DNA of 64,000 bases from Oxytricha trifallax. Lineage: Eukaryota > Ciliophora > Spirotrichea > Sporadotrichida > Oxytrichidae. The position numbers were made by a program, and so were the translations under genes. The notes under the pieces were generated by a model, which was given only the letters and a program-made list of their open reading frames with translations, was not told the DNA's origin and did not search any database. The stretch lies in NCBI GenBank assembly GCA_000711775.1, contig ARYC01000823.1, positions 17,292 through 81,291 of the forward strand, given 5' to 3'. Below, one piece after another: positions 44,404-56,303 of this stretch (position 1 is its first letter; each line of letters opens with the position of its first letter).

Positions 44404-46566
44404 AACTATAAATTACAAATAGTTTCCAATCATATATTTTCTTTAAATATAATATCCTCTATTAAAATAGTAATAACTTATTTTTCTTATGATTTATAAA
44501 ATACCTTCTATTTTTATCAATAGATGTATGTAAATTTAAATTTTTATTAAAATTAATTATTTATAAAAAATATTTAACCTCAGTATTCTGAATTTAAATC
44601 TTTTTAACTTGCATTAGATAATGTGATTTATTGCAAAAAATATTCGCTTTTATTAATTTAAGCACACATCAGTTTTGTTTTGTTAAAATAGCAAGCTAAT
44701 ATAAAATTACAATTTTTTTTCAGATTTCCCAAAATATTTAAATATATTTTTATAAACTCTTACCTTTCCAATTGAAATTAAGTATAGACTATTATCATTT
44801 AAGTAAAAATATAAATGAATTTATTTTTATATACTAATTCTTACTCTTATCTCCTATTACTTAATAAGTAAAACTATTATCATGGAATATTATCAGTAAC
44901 TGTGATAAATAAAACATTAGAATATAGTAGAAATGTCCTAGAATAATATATTACTAAAATATGAAAGATTCTCATCCGAAAATCACTAAAATATTTATAT
45001 ATTTATTATCATATAAGTATGCGTTTATTATAACATATATTTTATACAAATATTTTGGTCAATTTATTCTCAATTTTATATTTACAAATCTATTAAACAA
45101 TTTATATTATTCAATCCTTATAATATATGGAGTTTGAGAATTTTTTAATCATGTAAGTGAAAAACTGAATCCGAATTAATTTCTTATTTAAATTAGGAGT
45201 GAAATAATATAATTATTTAGTAATAAAATTATATATATTTATTATTGATATCTACGGGAATAAAATACTTAATAATATTGGAGTTCCTTAGATTTTATTA
45301 TTTTTAATCAAAAATTAAAATAGAAAAATGTATATATTTAATTTACAGGATTATAAAAGTAGGAAATTAATTCACTTGAGATGTGGAAGATATATTATTT
45401 GAAATATCAATTAAAATCAAATAATTCTCATTGCAGATTTAAGTTATAGGTAAAAATTTTAATAAACATGAGATTTAAGACTGTAGTTTAGCAATTTTAA
45501 TTTTAAAAAAAAGTACACTTTAATTTAAATAGCTTCCTTATTTTTGTTATAACTATTAAATAGTAATGAATTAAACATGAAATTTTAATATTTATTTTAA
45601 ATAATCTATATTTACTATTGATTTAAAAGTTTAATTAAAATATATCCATTAATTAATTTAGATTATAATAAATAAAAGGGATTGTTTGATTTAATTAATT
45701 GAGTATTTTCTTGATATAAGTGTATGCTATTTGAGAGTCTATTAATCCAAAGTATTTAGTTTTATAACATATTTAAAATTATATAGCAAAATTACACTAA
45801 ACTTATAAATATTATTTATTACTTCTAGATTTATGCATTTCCATCCTTTTAATGATTAATATTAAATTTAAATAATTAATAATAAGATTTTTCAAGATTG
45901 TTATATTTTTATATTATATTAATACTTAATCTGAAAAATAAGATTATTGTAGGAATATATTCGATTTGGGAAAATGATTTAAAATTAAAATTAATTAATT
46001 ATTAATTACCTTCAGTTATGTTTTTTGAAAACGTCTCCAAACCCTCACAATACCATACTCTCTGGTAATGCATTAAAAATGAGACGGTGGTTTTTATTGC
46101 TATAATGATTTTATCTCTTCTCTCAAGCGAGAAAAACCTAAAATACTATTTTTTGGAGCTTGTTCAAAATCAAAATATCTCGCTTAATGGGATGATTTAG
46201 GAATATTGCCAATAGTAAAGTCCAGCTAAAATTGCGGGATCTACAGTAGAATCCATTTATTTATGAATTTTTAATCACTTTGTATTTCATAACTGCCTTG
46301 ATTTAATATTAAATTAATTAAATTTTAATTCATTTTGCCAAAACGAATGTATTCCTACAATAATGAATAATTAATTTTATACAATAGAATAGAGAATTTT
46401 TACAAGTAATTGATAAAATATAATAAGTTATAAATATAACCATAAGATTATTAATTGAATGACTCAGCAATTATATTGTAATATCTGAATAAATAAATTA
46501 CTATCAAATAGCATGATTTATATGTATTTAATTATAATAATTTAAAAGTAAATGCAACTATATAAT
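44404..46566. other. Intergenic DNA between copies B and C
   Basis: AT-rich; holds palindromic MITE P4 (45943-46364) and otherwise no recognised gene or repeat. Confidence 0.5.
45943..46364. mobile_element. Palindromic MITE P4 (diverged)
   Basis: ATTATTGTAGGAATATATTC at the left and the inverse GAATGTATTCCTACAATAAT at the right; the centre keeps AAAGTCCAGCTAA and CTCGCTTAAT. The arms have diverged more than in P2 or P3. Confidence 0.8.
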
Positions 46567-46723
46567 ATGTATAACTTTAACATAGCCATAGTATTCCTAC
46601 TTTTTTTGCAATAAGCTTTGTAAGTTCATGTTTATGTTTATGTAGTAAAATACAATTTCTTGAAATATTAACTAAATCCCCTTGACTTATTAGTGGAAAT
46701 ACCGAATGTTTCACATCATCAAT
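46567..46723 (+). CDS. MDS C1, first part: signal peptide, intron
   Basis: ATG 46567: MYNFNIAIVFLLFLQQAFG, intron 46620-46693 (GTAAGTTCAT...TTATTAG), then NTECFTSS. Interrupted after AAT (46721-46723) by TBE-4 and resumed at 50648, giving SSMNVIGCGENEQNC, then VVFPL and YGYIGIGASQS to about 50775. Parallel to SSMKVIGCG in copy B. Confidence 0.9.
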
Positions 46724-46834
46724 CAAAACCCCTTAATAAGGTTTATAAGTGCTTTGATTTGTAGGGAATTTGTTAGGGGTTGGGGTTATTAATAGGTTTT
46801 AATGTGAAATATATAGTAAATGTATTTAATTTAA

Positions 46835-48275
46835 TCACTCAAAATGCACTTTTGGATCATGTGGGAGAGGTCTAAAGTTTATCTTACTTAACCACAACTC
46901 TATCTGCTCTATTGATATGTCTGATCTTGAGTTTGTGTTTTATTATTATTGATTCTGCCATATGTTTTATTGATTGAGAGACTCTGGTTTTGTCTATAAA
47001 CTACTTTATTCTTTGCTTAGCATCTTTCTCGCACCTTGTAGAGTAGTAATCGTTGCGAGGCATTTCGCACTCTATTATTATTGCTGCTAAAGCCCACACA
47101 TCCCACTAAAAGTCACCATCTCTCCAGTCTTCTCTTTCTGGATAATAGCCTTGAGTTCCCATTACAGTTCCAAGCCTTGAGACTTCCACTCTTTAGGCTC
47201 TGTTGAAATCGATTATTGCTACTCTTACTGGAGAAAAGTTTATCATAATATTTTCTGGCTTTAAATCTCTGTGAACAAACCCTAACTTGTGAAGCTCTTT
47301 AATGCCTTGTATGGTCTGAGTTGCTATTTATCCAAGTTACTTATGATTCCTTTGATCTGTTATGAAATCTCTTAGAGTCATTTCATAGAGTGGGAGTCTG
47401 AAAGCAACATGATCCTTGGCAAGGAGAACAGCATCTAGCTTGATTAAGTAACTACACTCTTTAAACTTTGCTTGAGTGAGTACTTGATACTCATTTGTAA
47501 ACTCCATCAATATTTATCATCACTTAAGAGATAGTTGAAGGGATACACCTTGTATGCGTATTGATGATCATTGATAACTTTCTTATCAAAGGAGTCCTCT
47601 AGAATAAGATAACTTTAAAGAGAAGTATCTAAATCTATCTACGCAAGAACCGGTATTTTCTTGTATTGAATTTTGATCATGATTTTTGTGATTTCAGAGG
47701 TTAGTTGGTTACTGTGCTTCTTTACGTACTCTAACTCATTAGCTTATTCAGGCACTACCGCTTAAGAATATTCCCTGGATTTTCTTTTGTTCAGAAACTT
47801 CAACTCAACTTGATGCTTTTCAATTTCTATGTCTTTAGCTTTTAAAAGATGTTTCTTCAAGTCTCTTGTATGAGGGTACTACTTATGGCACTCAAAGCAA
47901 TCATACTTCCCATCGATTTTGTCGTGCTTTAAGTATACAGTAGGCTTGGCTTCTCTATGCTACTTCATATGTCTATACCAGCTTGATTTATGAGCGAAAT
48001 CTCTCTCACACAGCTCACAAATGTATACTTCTATTTCTTCAGTTTGTATAGGAATATCATCAATACCTTTCTCCTCCTCTCTGTCTCCCACACACTTATT
48101 TGGCATTTATTTTCTATTATTAATTTCTATTTTAATAACAGAGACCCCAAGTAATAGCTCTGGTAGTTCTTTAAGAGTTCATCTCACAGCTATCACACTT
48201 TTTATTGCTGCCAAAGGTTAGTCTCATTTAGTTTGATGGAATTGCTCTTTTTTTTCTTAAAATGTTAGCGCCCAT
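46835..48275 (-). pseudogene. TBE-4 57-kDa zinc-finger/kinase gene, one frameshift
   Basis: The minus strand from ATG 48275 (MGANILRKKRAIPSNQMR) to TGA 46835-46837 (PLPHDPKVHFE). The kinase part is well kept (HRDLKPENIMIN near 47260, GTQGYYPE, WDVWALAAIIIE near 47095). The span is not a multiple of three; a base appears lost near 47507 (DDKY then FTNEYQ in another frame). Otherwise close to intact. Confidence 0.85.
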
Positions 48276-48701
48276 ATTTAAATTTGAATTTAAAATTATA
48301 AAACTGCCTCTAAAACTGAGAGCTTATATGAGAACTTTGCAAGCCTACAAGTTTATTGGGAAGTTCTTAGAGTATTAGAGAAGAAATGTAAGTGTTAAGA
48401 GACAATCCAGCTCTAAATATGGGGGAAGAAGTAACCAATTTTACTTTAAATAATAATTTGATTATTGCACGTACCGATTTAGGAGGTGCTCCTAATTAAG
48501 TACGTACCAATTTAAATTTAAAAATATGGAACTATAACAGTAGAAATTGATATCAATCTCTCAAGTTTGAAACCAGTTCTCAAAACTTTATCCATATCCT
48601 TCTTAGAGGTTGACCTCCTATAGGATGCCCATATTTAATCGTAAGTTTTACAGAGGTAAATAACTTAAATTTGAATCTAATTTCTTATATCTGTAAACAA
48701 G

Positions 48702-49497
48702 ATGAAATCAATGAATGATGCAATGAAAAGAGTGCAAGCACAAGAATTGATTCAAAGATTTAGAAGCAAGGTAGATTTTCATCGATACCTGGTGCAGCAA
48801 GATAATGAACTAAAAGTGGCTAATCTTTATTCTATAGTTGGTTTGTTCCAGCCAACGATGGAAAGTACTAAAATATCATTTCTAAGAGCGATACTCTGCG
48901 AAGAGAAGAAAGCATTGAAAACTTAAGATGTAAAGTTTGCAGAGATTCCAAACTATCCAGAAATTTCAGTTACTAACTTATATGATGATGCTATGAACGA
49001 CCCAGAGGTTTCGCTGTACCTACCTACTAAGAAGCAGTTGTCAAATAAACTACCTGAAAGAAACTATTTCTTTGGCATACTTGCAACAATTAAATGCCAT
49101 TACTTGAAAGAAATTATTCAAGAATCTCATAAGAAATGGTACAGCATCTCTTCAGAAGATTAGGACAATCAAGGGATCAAGATAAGTGAGAGCTGGCTAT
49201 CAGAGCTGCAGAAGCACCCTTATATTTCAAGTAAGATGATTTGTAGTTTAGCTCTTTAGAAAAATTTGGTACTGGCATCCTTTTGATGAAGGAATAGAGC
49301 AAGCTTCACAGAGAGAGAAAGTCGCAGACGAAGTATGACGTTAGCAAGAGACTTTATTCAAATATTTAGCCGCCAGAGTCAATGAATATAGATGCTGGAG
49401 CTGGCAGCAAGAGAAGAAACCTTGGAGGAGGGAAGCAAGAAGTAGAAGAAAAGAAAGAGAAGCCAGCTCCCTCTAAAGAGTTTTAAATGTAACTTAA
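48702..49497 (+). CDS. TBE-4 22-kDa gene, stop codon lost
   Basis: ATG 48702 (MKSMNDAMKRVQAQELIQRF). The region that is intron 1 in TBE-2 reads here as coding (QQDNELKVANLYSIVGLF). The one intron is 49231-49259; the C-terminus GAGSKRRN..KEKPAPSKEFQM matches the family, but its TGA is replaced by TAA (= Gln), so translation would run into the antisense of the transposase to a TGA near 49660. Confidence 0.8.
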
Positions 49498-49501
49498 ATA
49501 T

Positions 49502-50566
49502 TCATTAACTTAACTCTAAAACTTATTTATATACATTCACTCTCCCTTCTTTAGCACACTTTATGCCAACTAATTATCAACTCTCGTAGCTGAACTTTTT
49601 ATAAAATCGACTGTATCAATAGGTAGGTCATGCATCAGGTGGTATAGCAGCAGTTTTTTATAATGACGTTTTAGTATACCTCAGTAGAATTCAATTCCAT
49701 TAAATTATGGACTGTAAGGTACGTTGAACACTGGCGTTATTCTAAGTTGTTCAAATCTCTTCCTTGTATCTTTTGTCTTATGAACTAAAAGATTATCAAC
49801 AAACAGTATAATCTCTTATTCAGGGTACTTCTCTCTCAGCTGCTCTAAGAACTTAATATACTGCTCTGTCTTAATAGAGCGAGGATGAATAACATAAGTT
49901 TCTAAACCAGCATCCTCGCTAATACCTCCAAGAATTGCCATTGTTTATACCTTGACTTTCTAGTCATATACTCTCTATATTACTATGCCTCTTATACCAA
50001 GACTTCTAGATGAAAGTGTTGAAGGTAAACACAGCCTCGTCAGCATGAATAAACTTAATATTATTCTATTAGGCTCTCTGCATTTAATTATAAATATAAT
50101 TTAAGTTGTTGTTGTAAAATGGCAGAGTGAAATCAATTACTCTCTTGATACGATTCACACCTTTGTAAGAGATACCATTTTGTTTATAAATGTTTGTAAC
50201 AGACTATGCAGAAATATTCAACTCAAGGAACTGACGATGAAACATAGTAGCACGTTGGCCAAGAGAGAAGTGAGCCCAATACTTCAAAGTTTTATCATTA
50301 ATAAGATAGTCAGTATGCTTCTATAGAAACTTTGAATATCTCTTAGGCTAAGAATTCAGCTATTATTGCTTTGGTTAAACTGCTATAAGGTAGTGGGAGC
50401 GAACAGTTGATAAACTTCGCTTTAAGAGCAGTGCAATTGACTTATAATTTAGCACTGATTTGACTTATTCACTGTATAAACTACATCCATATCGTAGTTT
50501 AAATACTAAATCTATATACTCTTCATCATAAATAGACCCCAAAAGCTTATTATTTTAGTCTCGCAT
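49502..50566 (-). pseudogene. TBE-4 transposase, frameshift and W-to-TGA
   Basis: The minus strand from ATG 50566 (MRDQNNKLLGSIYDEEYIDL) to TGA 49502-49504. DDE parts FIHADEAVFTF, ILFVDNLLVHK and FNGIEFY are present. An extra base after NIE shifts the frame near 49970, and FYW reads FY-TGA. Type II transposase; it lacks the early TGA of the type I copies. Confidence 0.88.
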
Positions 50567-50775
50567 TTAATTAATAACCCCAAGCCCTAACAAATTACCT
50601 ACAAATCAAAGCACTTATAAACCTCATTAAGGGGTTTTGAGATTTTGAATGAATGTTATTGGGTGTGGAGAAAATGAATAAAATTGTTTTGGACGTTAGA
50701 CAACTGAAATGAGTGTCGTTTTTCCACTAACATAGTTTTACGGTTATATTGGAATTGGAGCATCTTAATCATTAA

Positions 50776-51409
50776 ATGTACTCGATATGACAGATATTTA
50801 AACAAATTAGTACATAAATATAAATAAATTTAGAAAATTGAGCTAAAAATTAGCAAACATTATATTTAATATACAATTTATTTCAAAAATATAAGTATTA
50901 ACCACTATTATTTCATGTCTATTTTTTATTTTATATTATGAAAAACTATAAAAAGTAATATCCGTTTTTTTAAAAAAAAATTAAACATTCAATTTTATTA
51001 TTATGTGTATGTTCAAATCATTTAAATTATTTGATTGATTTATGCTGTATTTGAGAAGAAAATATTCTTTATTATATTAAATGAGTCACAGTTACTCGAA
51101 ATCGCTTTAGTTAAAACATAAATAGTGAATATAGTCTATCAAAATATTCCTTTAAGCCCAATTTAATTAATGTGCTTTTTATGAAACAATTTGCAGCGTA
51201 AATTAGAAGTAGTTTTCAATTACTTCTATATCTTTATTCAACAATTAATTATATTTAAAATAATTTTCAAAAATATTGACATAATTATTACATAATATGA
51301 TTATGAGAAAGATTTTTATTGATAATAAATAATTATAAAACATGTTGAGTGCCTTTTTATTATAACGGTTTTTTTAATTTTATTTTTACAATATTTTGGA
51401 GTTTTTTTG
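50776..51409. other. IES C1/2
   Basis: AT-rich, nothing recognised. Confidence 0.45.
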
Positions 51410-51548
51410 ATAAGATATGACGATTATATGAATGTCGAATGGGCAAAATAAATTAAAAATTTTACTGAAATTGATGCTCTTAATTTAGTTTCCTTGCATA
51501 GAGTAACTTTAAGTTAAAATTAATAATATGTCTCGCTGGTTAACAGTC
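51410..51548 (+). CDS. MDS C2
   Basis: Reads RYDDYMNVEWAKQIKNFTEI, then HRVTLSQNQQYVSLV; parallel to MDS B2. Confidence 0.85.
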
Positions 51549-51621
51549 GTAATATTCAAATTTAATTGAAGTTGGTAAAATTAAATTATAACAATAAACT
51601 ATAAAAATAGTGAATAGATTA

Positions 51622-52053
51622 TTGGAGTAATACATTTGAATATTAAAAATCAATAAAATTAAGGTAATAATTATTCAAATTCGTGCCAATTAACTTTCTA
51701 AAATCTAGGCATTATGGAACCATTTTTTACTGAGAATTCGAAAATAACTTGGCTTTAATTTTGGAGGTACAACACAGTTGCATTCTTAGAGCGATAGATA
51801 ACTTGAGTGTAATTTCAGAATTAAAATAAAATAAACAATTCTCCCGAAATTTTAATCGATTTATCTCGCTCCAATAATGCGATGGAATCCAAGATACAAT
51901 AGTGAGTATCACTAATAGTAAAGTTCAGCCGATTATGAATTCTTCATTGAACAAGTACCATATTTTATAGATTTCGGATAAAGTTAACTGCCTCTACTTT
52001 AAATAATTAATATTTTATTCCAATAATTTTCAAATTCAAAAGTATTCCTATAA
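51622..52053. mobile_element. Palindromic MITE P5 (old)
   Basis: GAGTAATACATTTGAATATT at left, TTCAAAAGTATTCCTATAAT at right; inner pairs TTAACTTTCTAAAATCTAGG / GATAAAGTTAACTGCC and GCGATAGATAACTTGA / GATTTATCTCGCTCC. The most diverged copy of the family. Confidence 0.75.
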
Positions 52054-53171
52054 TACTTAATTTATTTAATCTTTTGTATCTGCTAGAATTTTATATAACA
52101 CTTAATTTGTTATCCTTTCCTTGTAAAAAAAGTCTAGTTTTAATGATTATTTTAATATTTTTAATTACCCATTAAATGGGTAATTTATATCGTTTATAAT
52201 ATAAATAAATCGTTCATAATATAAGAGAGATTTTATGACTTGTGTGTGTACTTTCAAATAATTTAAGATTATTTTTCCATTTTTATTAATCTTTATAATT
52301 TGTTTTTTAAAGAAATATGCTGACCAAAACACCAAACACTAATTTTCCATTTCTACCACTAACACTAATTCCGTTCTCCCAACACAAACCTTCTCCAGCT
52401 CTTTTAAATTATTTATTTTTACAAATACCACTTTTTAAGATTGATATTCTTATTTATTATGAAAATATATTTCATCAGAATCTGACCTAATATAATCACA
52501 CATTATTATACTTAAACATATTTTTTTAATATAAAATATATGATAAAATTATATCTTATCTAGAATTTATAAAGACATTTTTTTATTTTTAGTGGTTTGA
52601 TATACTTGTCTTTTTTTACACATTAATATTTCCATAAGAAAATATTATAATGAATACAATTGACAATTATTAAACTTATTTTATAAATTTGAAAATAGCA
52701 GAAATATTACTCTATAATTTTATATAAATTAACTTTGTTCTTCATAACCTAAGATTACTAATCAAAGAATAGTCTGAATATTAATAATTTATTTATTTAT
52801 GATTTCCTATTTTAACTTCCTTGATCCAATTTACTAAATGGAGCATCTTTTTTTTCAAAAATGTAAACGCATGTCTTGAAACGAATAATAAAAAACAACA
52901 ATAATATTTTGAAAGAAATTCTAGAAATTATAAAATTTTATCTTATCACATGAATAAAAAAAGCTTAATTAATAAATAATTAAATGAAATGATATGTAAA
53001 TAAATTGATAGAAATAGAGGGACAAAATGCTTATGAAAGTAAAAATTATGTATTAAAATAGCAAGAGGTTTGAGGGTGGGTGCATAAGAATTTTATATAA
53101 AAGCGTTGGGGGAATTGGGTATTGGTCTAAAGAGATATTTATATATTTGTGATAATAAAGAGGTTCTTGTA
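52054..53171. other. IES C2/3, remainder
   Basis: AT-rich; 52320-52410 is C-rich on + (ACCAAACACTAATTTTCCAT) but holds no gene I can support. Confidence 0.4.
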
Positions 53172-53330
53172 TTTGAAATATAGAGCAGATAAATTTAAAG
53201 CTAATGGATAGTGAATTCTGAAATTAAGTCAATTACGTACTTCAATATCCTAAATTTAACGCGTGCCTATATTCAATTTGATTATTTTGATGCTATTTAC
53301 AATTCTATCTATTGCTTTCGGAGAAATATT
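53172..53330 (+). CDS. MDS C3
   Basis: Reads EIQSRQIQSQWIVNSEIKSI, then TYFNILNLTRAYIQFDYF; parallel to MDS B3. Downstream DNA to 53998 is AT-rich and lacks a match to the possible MDS at 29960-30115. Confidence 0.75.
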
Positions 53331-53998
53331 TCAGGTAAAATAATTTAACAACTTGATTAAATAAAAAAAATAAGTAAATAATTAAATTTTAAATTGATTA
53401 TATTGACAAATATAAGGGTACCCACAATATATCTGCAATCTAATAAAAGCCCTTCCACAGATCTGAAACATTTTCAACTACCCCTACAGATCTGATCATT
53501 GAAAGATTCACATGAAGAAAACATTTCGAAATTCTAAAAACCATCCCATTTAATTCAAATATCCAAGATAATTGCTTAAAAAACTAAAAAATAATTAAGT
53601 ATATTTTTTATAAAATGGCAGCGAAAGTAATTTTATGGTTATTGGATTTTGAAAGTATATTTCTCACAGTAAATTATTTAATGTTCCAGTTCTTTAGGGG
53701 GGGGAGTCAAAAAATTTTTTAAGTCTGTGGATCTTTTTGAATTTTAAATAAGCGGAGAGTATCAAAATATAAAAAAAGAATCTGATAAAAACAAACTATA
53801 TTTTTGAAGGGCAGTTTTAAAACGTAAAGTATAGTTATTTTAAGATTTCTCAATCATTTTAAATAATATGATTAGAATTAAATTAAGATTTATTAAATTA
53901 AATTATCTAAACTTTTAAGTCATTCTAAAAATTAAAAAACTATTTAATAGTTAAATAAATTTAATAATTATTATATAATTTTTTACGAATTTATTTAT

Positions 53999-54192
53999 GA
54001 ATATTCAGCTTTTGGATTTATGGATTTAACAACTGGATCTATAACATCAATTATATTTCAAAGAGATTTTAGAGTAGATGGTTACTTTACTTTTATAATA
54101 GATGATCAAAGTTTGTATTTATTAGGATAAATATCAGGCAGTATTAATTTTGCAATGTTTAAAGTTTCTCAGACAAACGTAAATTATTCTAA
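53999..54192 (+). CDS. MDS C5
   Basis: Reads YSAFGFMDLTTGSITSIIFQ, DFRVDGYFTFIIDDQSLYLL, then INFAMFKVSQTNVNY; parallel to MDS B5. Confidence 0.88.
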
Positions 54193-54458
54193 ATTAATAA
54201 AATAATTGCGAATTAATTGAAAGAAAAAAAAGATAAAAATGATCTATTTTTATTATCATTTTATTATTATAATGGGATTTTAAATGATCAAAAATAAATT
54301 TAAACAAAAAATTTAATTATAGAGAGAGAGAGAAATAATTAATAAAAATTTGATCAGGAGGTTAAGTTTATCACAATTCTCTCTTAAAAGTACCACTTGG
54401 GCTGAGTGTTTGTTATCTATCCAATTTCATATCTATTTATACTAATATTAATTTTTAT

Positions 54459-54569
54459 AGCAATAGTAAAAATGGACTCTTTTTAATGTTACCACACCTT
54501 CCTATACAAAATAATTATATACGAGAATTTCTGAAGTCGATCCAAATATTAGATATCATTATATTTAAT
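54459..54569 (+). CDS. MDS C6, first part
   Basis: Reads QQKWTLFNVTTPSYTKQLYT, then ISEVDPNIRYHYI. Interrupted after AAT (54567-54569) by TBE-6. Confidence 0.88.
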
Positions 54570-55656
54570 CAAAATCCATAAACCATACTTTATTAAAATG
54601 AAAAATTAGGTAAGGAATAATTAGTCATAAAAACAGATCAAATAGAATGTTTTGTTAAAATTAGTTTAAATCTATAAAAAATTATAGTTTATTCAATCGA
54701 ATTATTTTTATTTGCCTCTAATTATTGTATTGGTTCATACTGATAAAGTTAACATAATTATATATTAATGTTCAAATCTATATTTTTTGATTGCTATCAT
54801 TTTATTTCCCAACATAAATAATCTTAAATATATGCCCTTTCTTAATTTATAGAATATAATCATTATTTTTTTAAAGTAACAAATAATTTTTTTCTTCATA
54901 GGACACTAATATTATTCAAGCTACAGCCCACATATCACATAAACAGAACTAATTAATCTTTCTCAATTATTTCACTATAACCTTGTTTGGAAAAATCTTT
55001 GCAAAGTTACATTATCATCTCTCGTTTTCTCAGAGATGTCAATAGCTCTTTTTTAATAATAAGTAAAGATTTAACAAAATATTTTCTATCTTAAAATCCA
55101 TGATATGTAATAATATTTATGAGGCAATTTTGAAAGTACTTACTTAAAATTATTTCTATATTAAATATAGACGAGACTTTCAAAGAGTTTTGTTTCAAAC
55201 TATTTTGCCTTATTAGAATTAAAAAAACAAATCAGATTATGACAATAATATAAAAGTTTGAAAGAGTTCTCTCAAACTGGTTTTAAAAAAAGGCATTTAA
55301 GCAAGTAATCTAGCTAAGTATTTCATCTAATTATGGAAAATAAAAAAATCATTCTTACAAGCTACACTCTTCGATGAGAAGACAGCTTTCAAAGTAACAA
55401 GAGAAAAAATATGAAAAAATAGTTGTAGCACTCTTGCATAATTCAGCACTGGTTTAACTAAGTCAATTTTTGTACTCTTCCCAATTATAAGTTTAAGCAC
55501 TAAACCAAATTGTTTCACTTCCTAAATTTACATTAAATTTCTATATTTTTCTTTCTTATTATACAAATTGCCTAAGTTATATACTACCTCAATAACACAT
55601 CTTAACTATAAAAATAAAATTAAAAAAATCTAATTAAGTATAATTTATAGTTTTTG
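54570..55656 (-). mobile_element. TBE-6, old internally deleted TBE (1087 bp) in MDS C6
   Basis: Decayed ends CAAAATCC and TAGTTTTTG, flanked by AAT (54567-54569, 55657-55659). Inside, a minus-strand kinase remnant at about 54890-55000 (matches the region of 14345-14430) and a transposase start remnant at 55420-55550 (CACTCTTGCATAATTCAGCA) survive. Excision gives TTTAATGCTGGAGATACAAC, in frame with copy B. Confidence 0.85.
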
Positions 55657-56303
55657 AATGCTGGAGATACAACTTATCTCGCTATGCTGGCTCCGTTATA
55701 CTTTTAAGTGAGGGTAATGGAAATAATATTGAAAATAGTTCTTTTTAGATCGAATAGCAGTGGGTTTTGACAAGTTATGGATCTATTGTATGCGCTGGTA
55801 TATATGGCAATGAATAATTAATATCTGTAGCCTATTTCGGAAAATCAACATAAGACTATGCAATAATAATTACATTCGATAAATATTAGAAAATTTGCAA
55901 AACATAAAATAATAACCAAAGTTAAAATATCATTATAATTAACAACTATAATTAAATTAATCTACGAGAGAATTCAAAAGCATATTAGTTTTAAATTAGC
56001 TCGTATTTACTTAATTTAAATAAATTAAAACATTAGTTTTTTTATTGAATCTATAATTTATTCACTTATACTTTACTTACAATCAGAAATGTTTTTATTT
56101 ATAAATAAATCACAAGATTATTATTCTCAATCTTTAATTATTTATTAATACGCTAGCAATTCAAAGTAATTCTTCTAATTTAATAAGACAGACAGTGGTG
56201 CATTCTCAAAAGAAGGATAGATATTTTATTCTTCGTAGAATGGATTTATGATAGTATTTTTTAGCTTCATTTTTCACGATATTGGCAAAGGAGTTAATTT
56301 AAT
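55657..56303 (+). CDS. MDS C6, second part, with a copy-C-specific IES
   Basis: Reads CWRYNLSRYAGSVILLSEGN, WVLTSYGSIVCAGIYGNEQL, then YAIIIT. A 304-bp IES (55874-56177) follows, then NKTDSGAFSKEGQIFYSSQN, GFMIVFFSFIFHDIGKGV. Matches B6 residue for residue. Confidence 0.9.
55874..56177 (+). other. 304-bp IES specific to copy C, pointer ATT
   Basis: ATT at 55874-55876 and 56178-56180. Excision gives ACATTTAATAAGACAGAC, identical in layout to ACATTTAATAAGACTGAC in copy B, which has no interruption; copy A is also continuous. The insert is plain AT-rich, without recognisable TBE ends. Confidence 0.88.

Larger units (their letters stand above)
46724..50647 (-). mobile_element. TBE-4 (3924 bp, type II), inserted in MDS C1
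   Basis: Ends CAAAACCCCTTAATAAGG and AAGGGGTTTTGAGATTTTG; AAT is duplicated at 46721-46723 and 50648-50650. It has type II inner repeats (GGGAATTTGTTAGGGGTTGG). Gene order as in TBE-2. The left tip has only one C4A4 unit and the second right unit is mutated, unlike the doubled tips of TBE-2 and TBE-5. Confidence 0.95.

Noticed and set aside
48021-48221. Plus-strand 66-residue ORF in TBE-4
   Set aside because: Antisense of the zinc-finger part of the 57-kDa gene.
51727-51912. Minus-strand 61-residue ORF
   Set aside because: Lies wholly in palindromic MITE P5; not conserved in P2 or P3.
55327-55518. Minus-strand 63-residue ORF as a new gene
   Set aside because: It is the worn transposase N-terminus of TBE-6 (KPVLNYARVLQL matches KPVLNYTAIARLL), not an independent gene.
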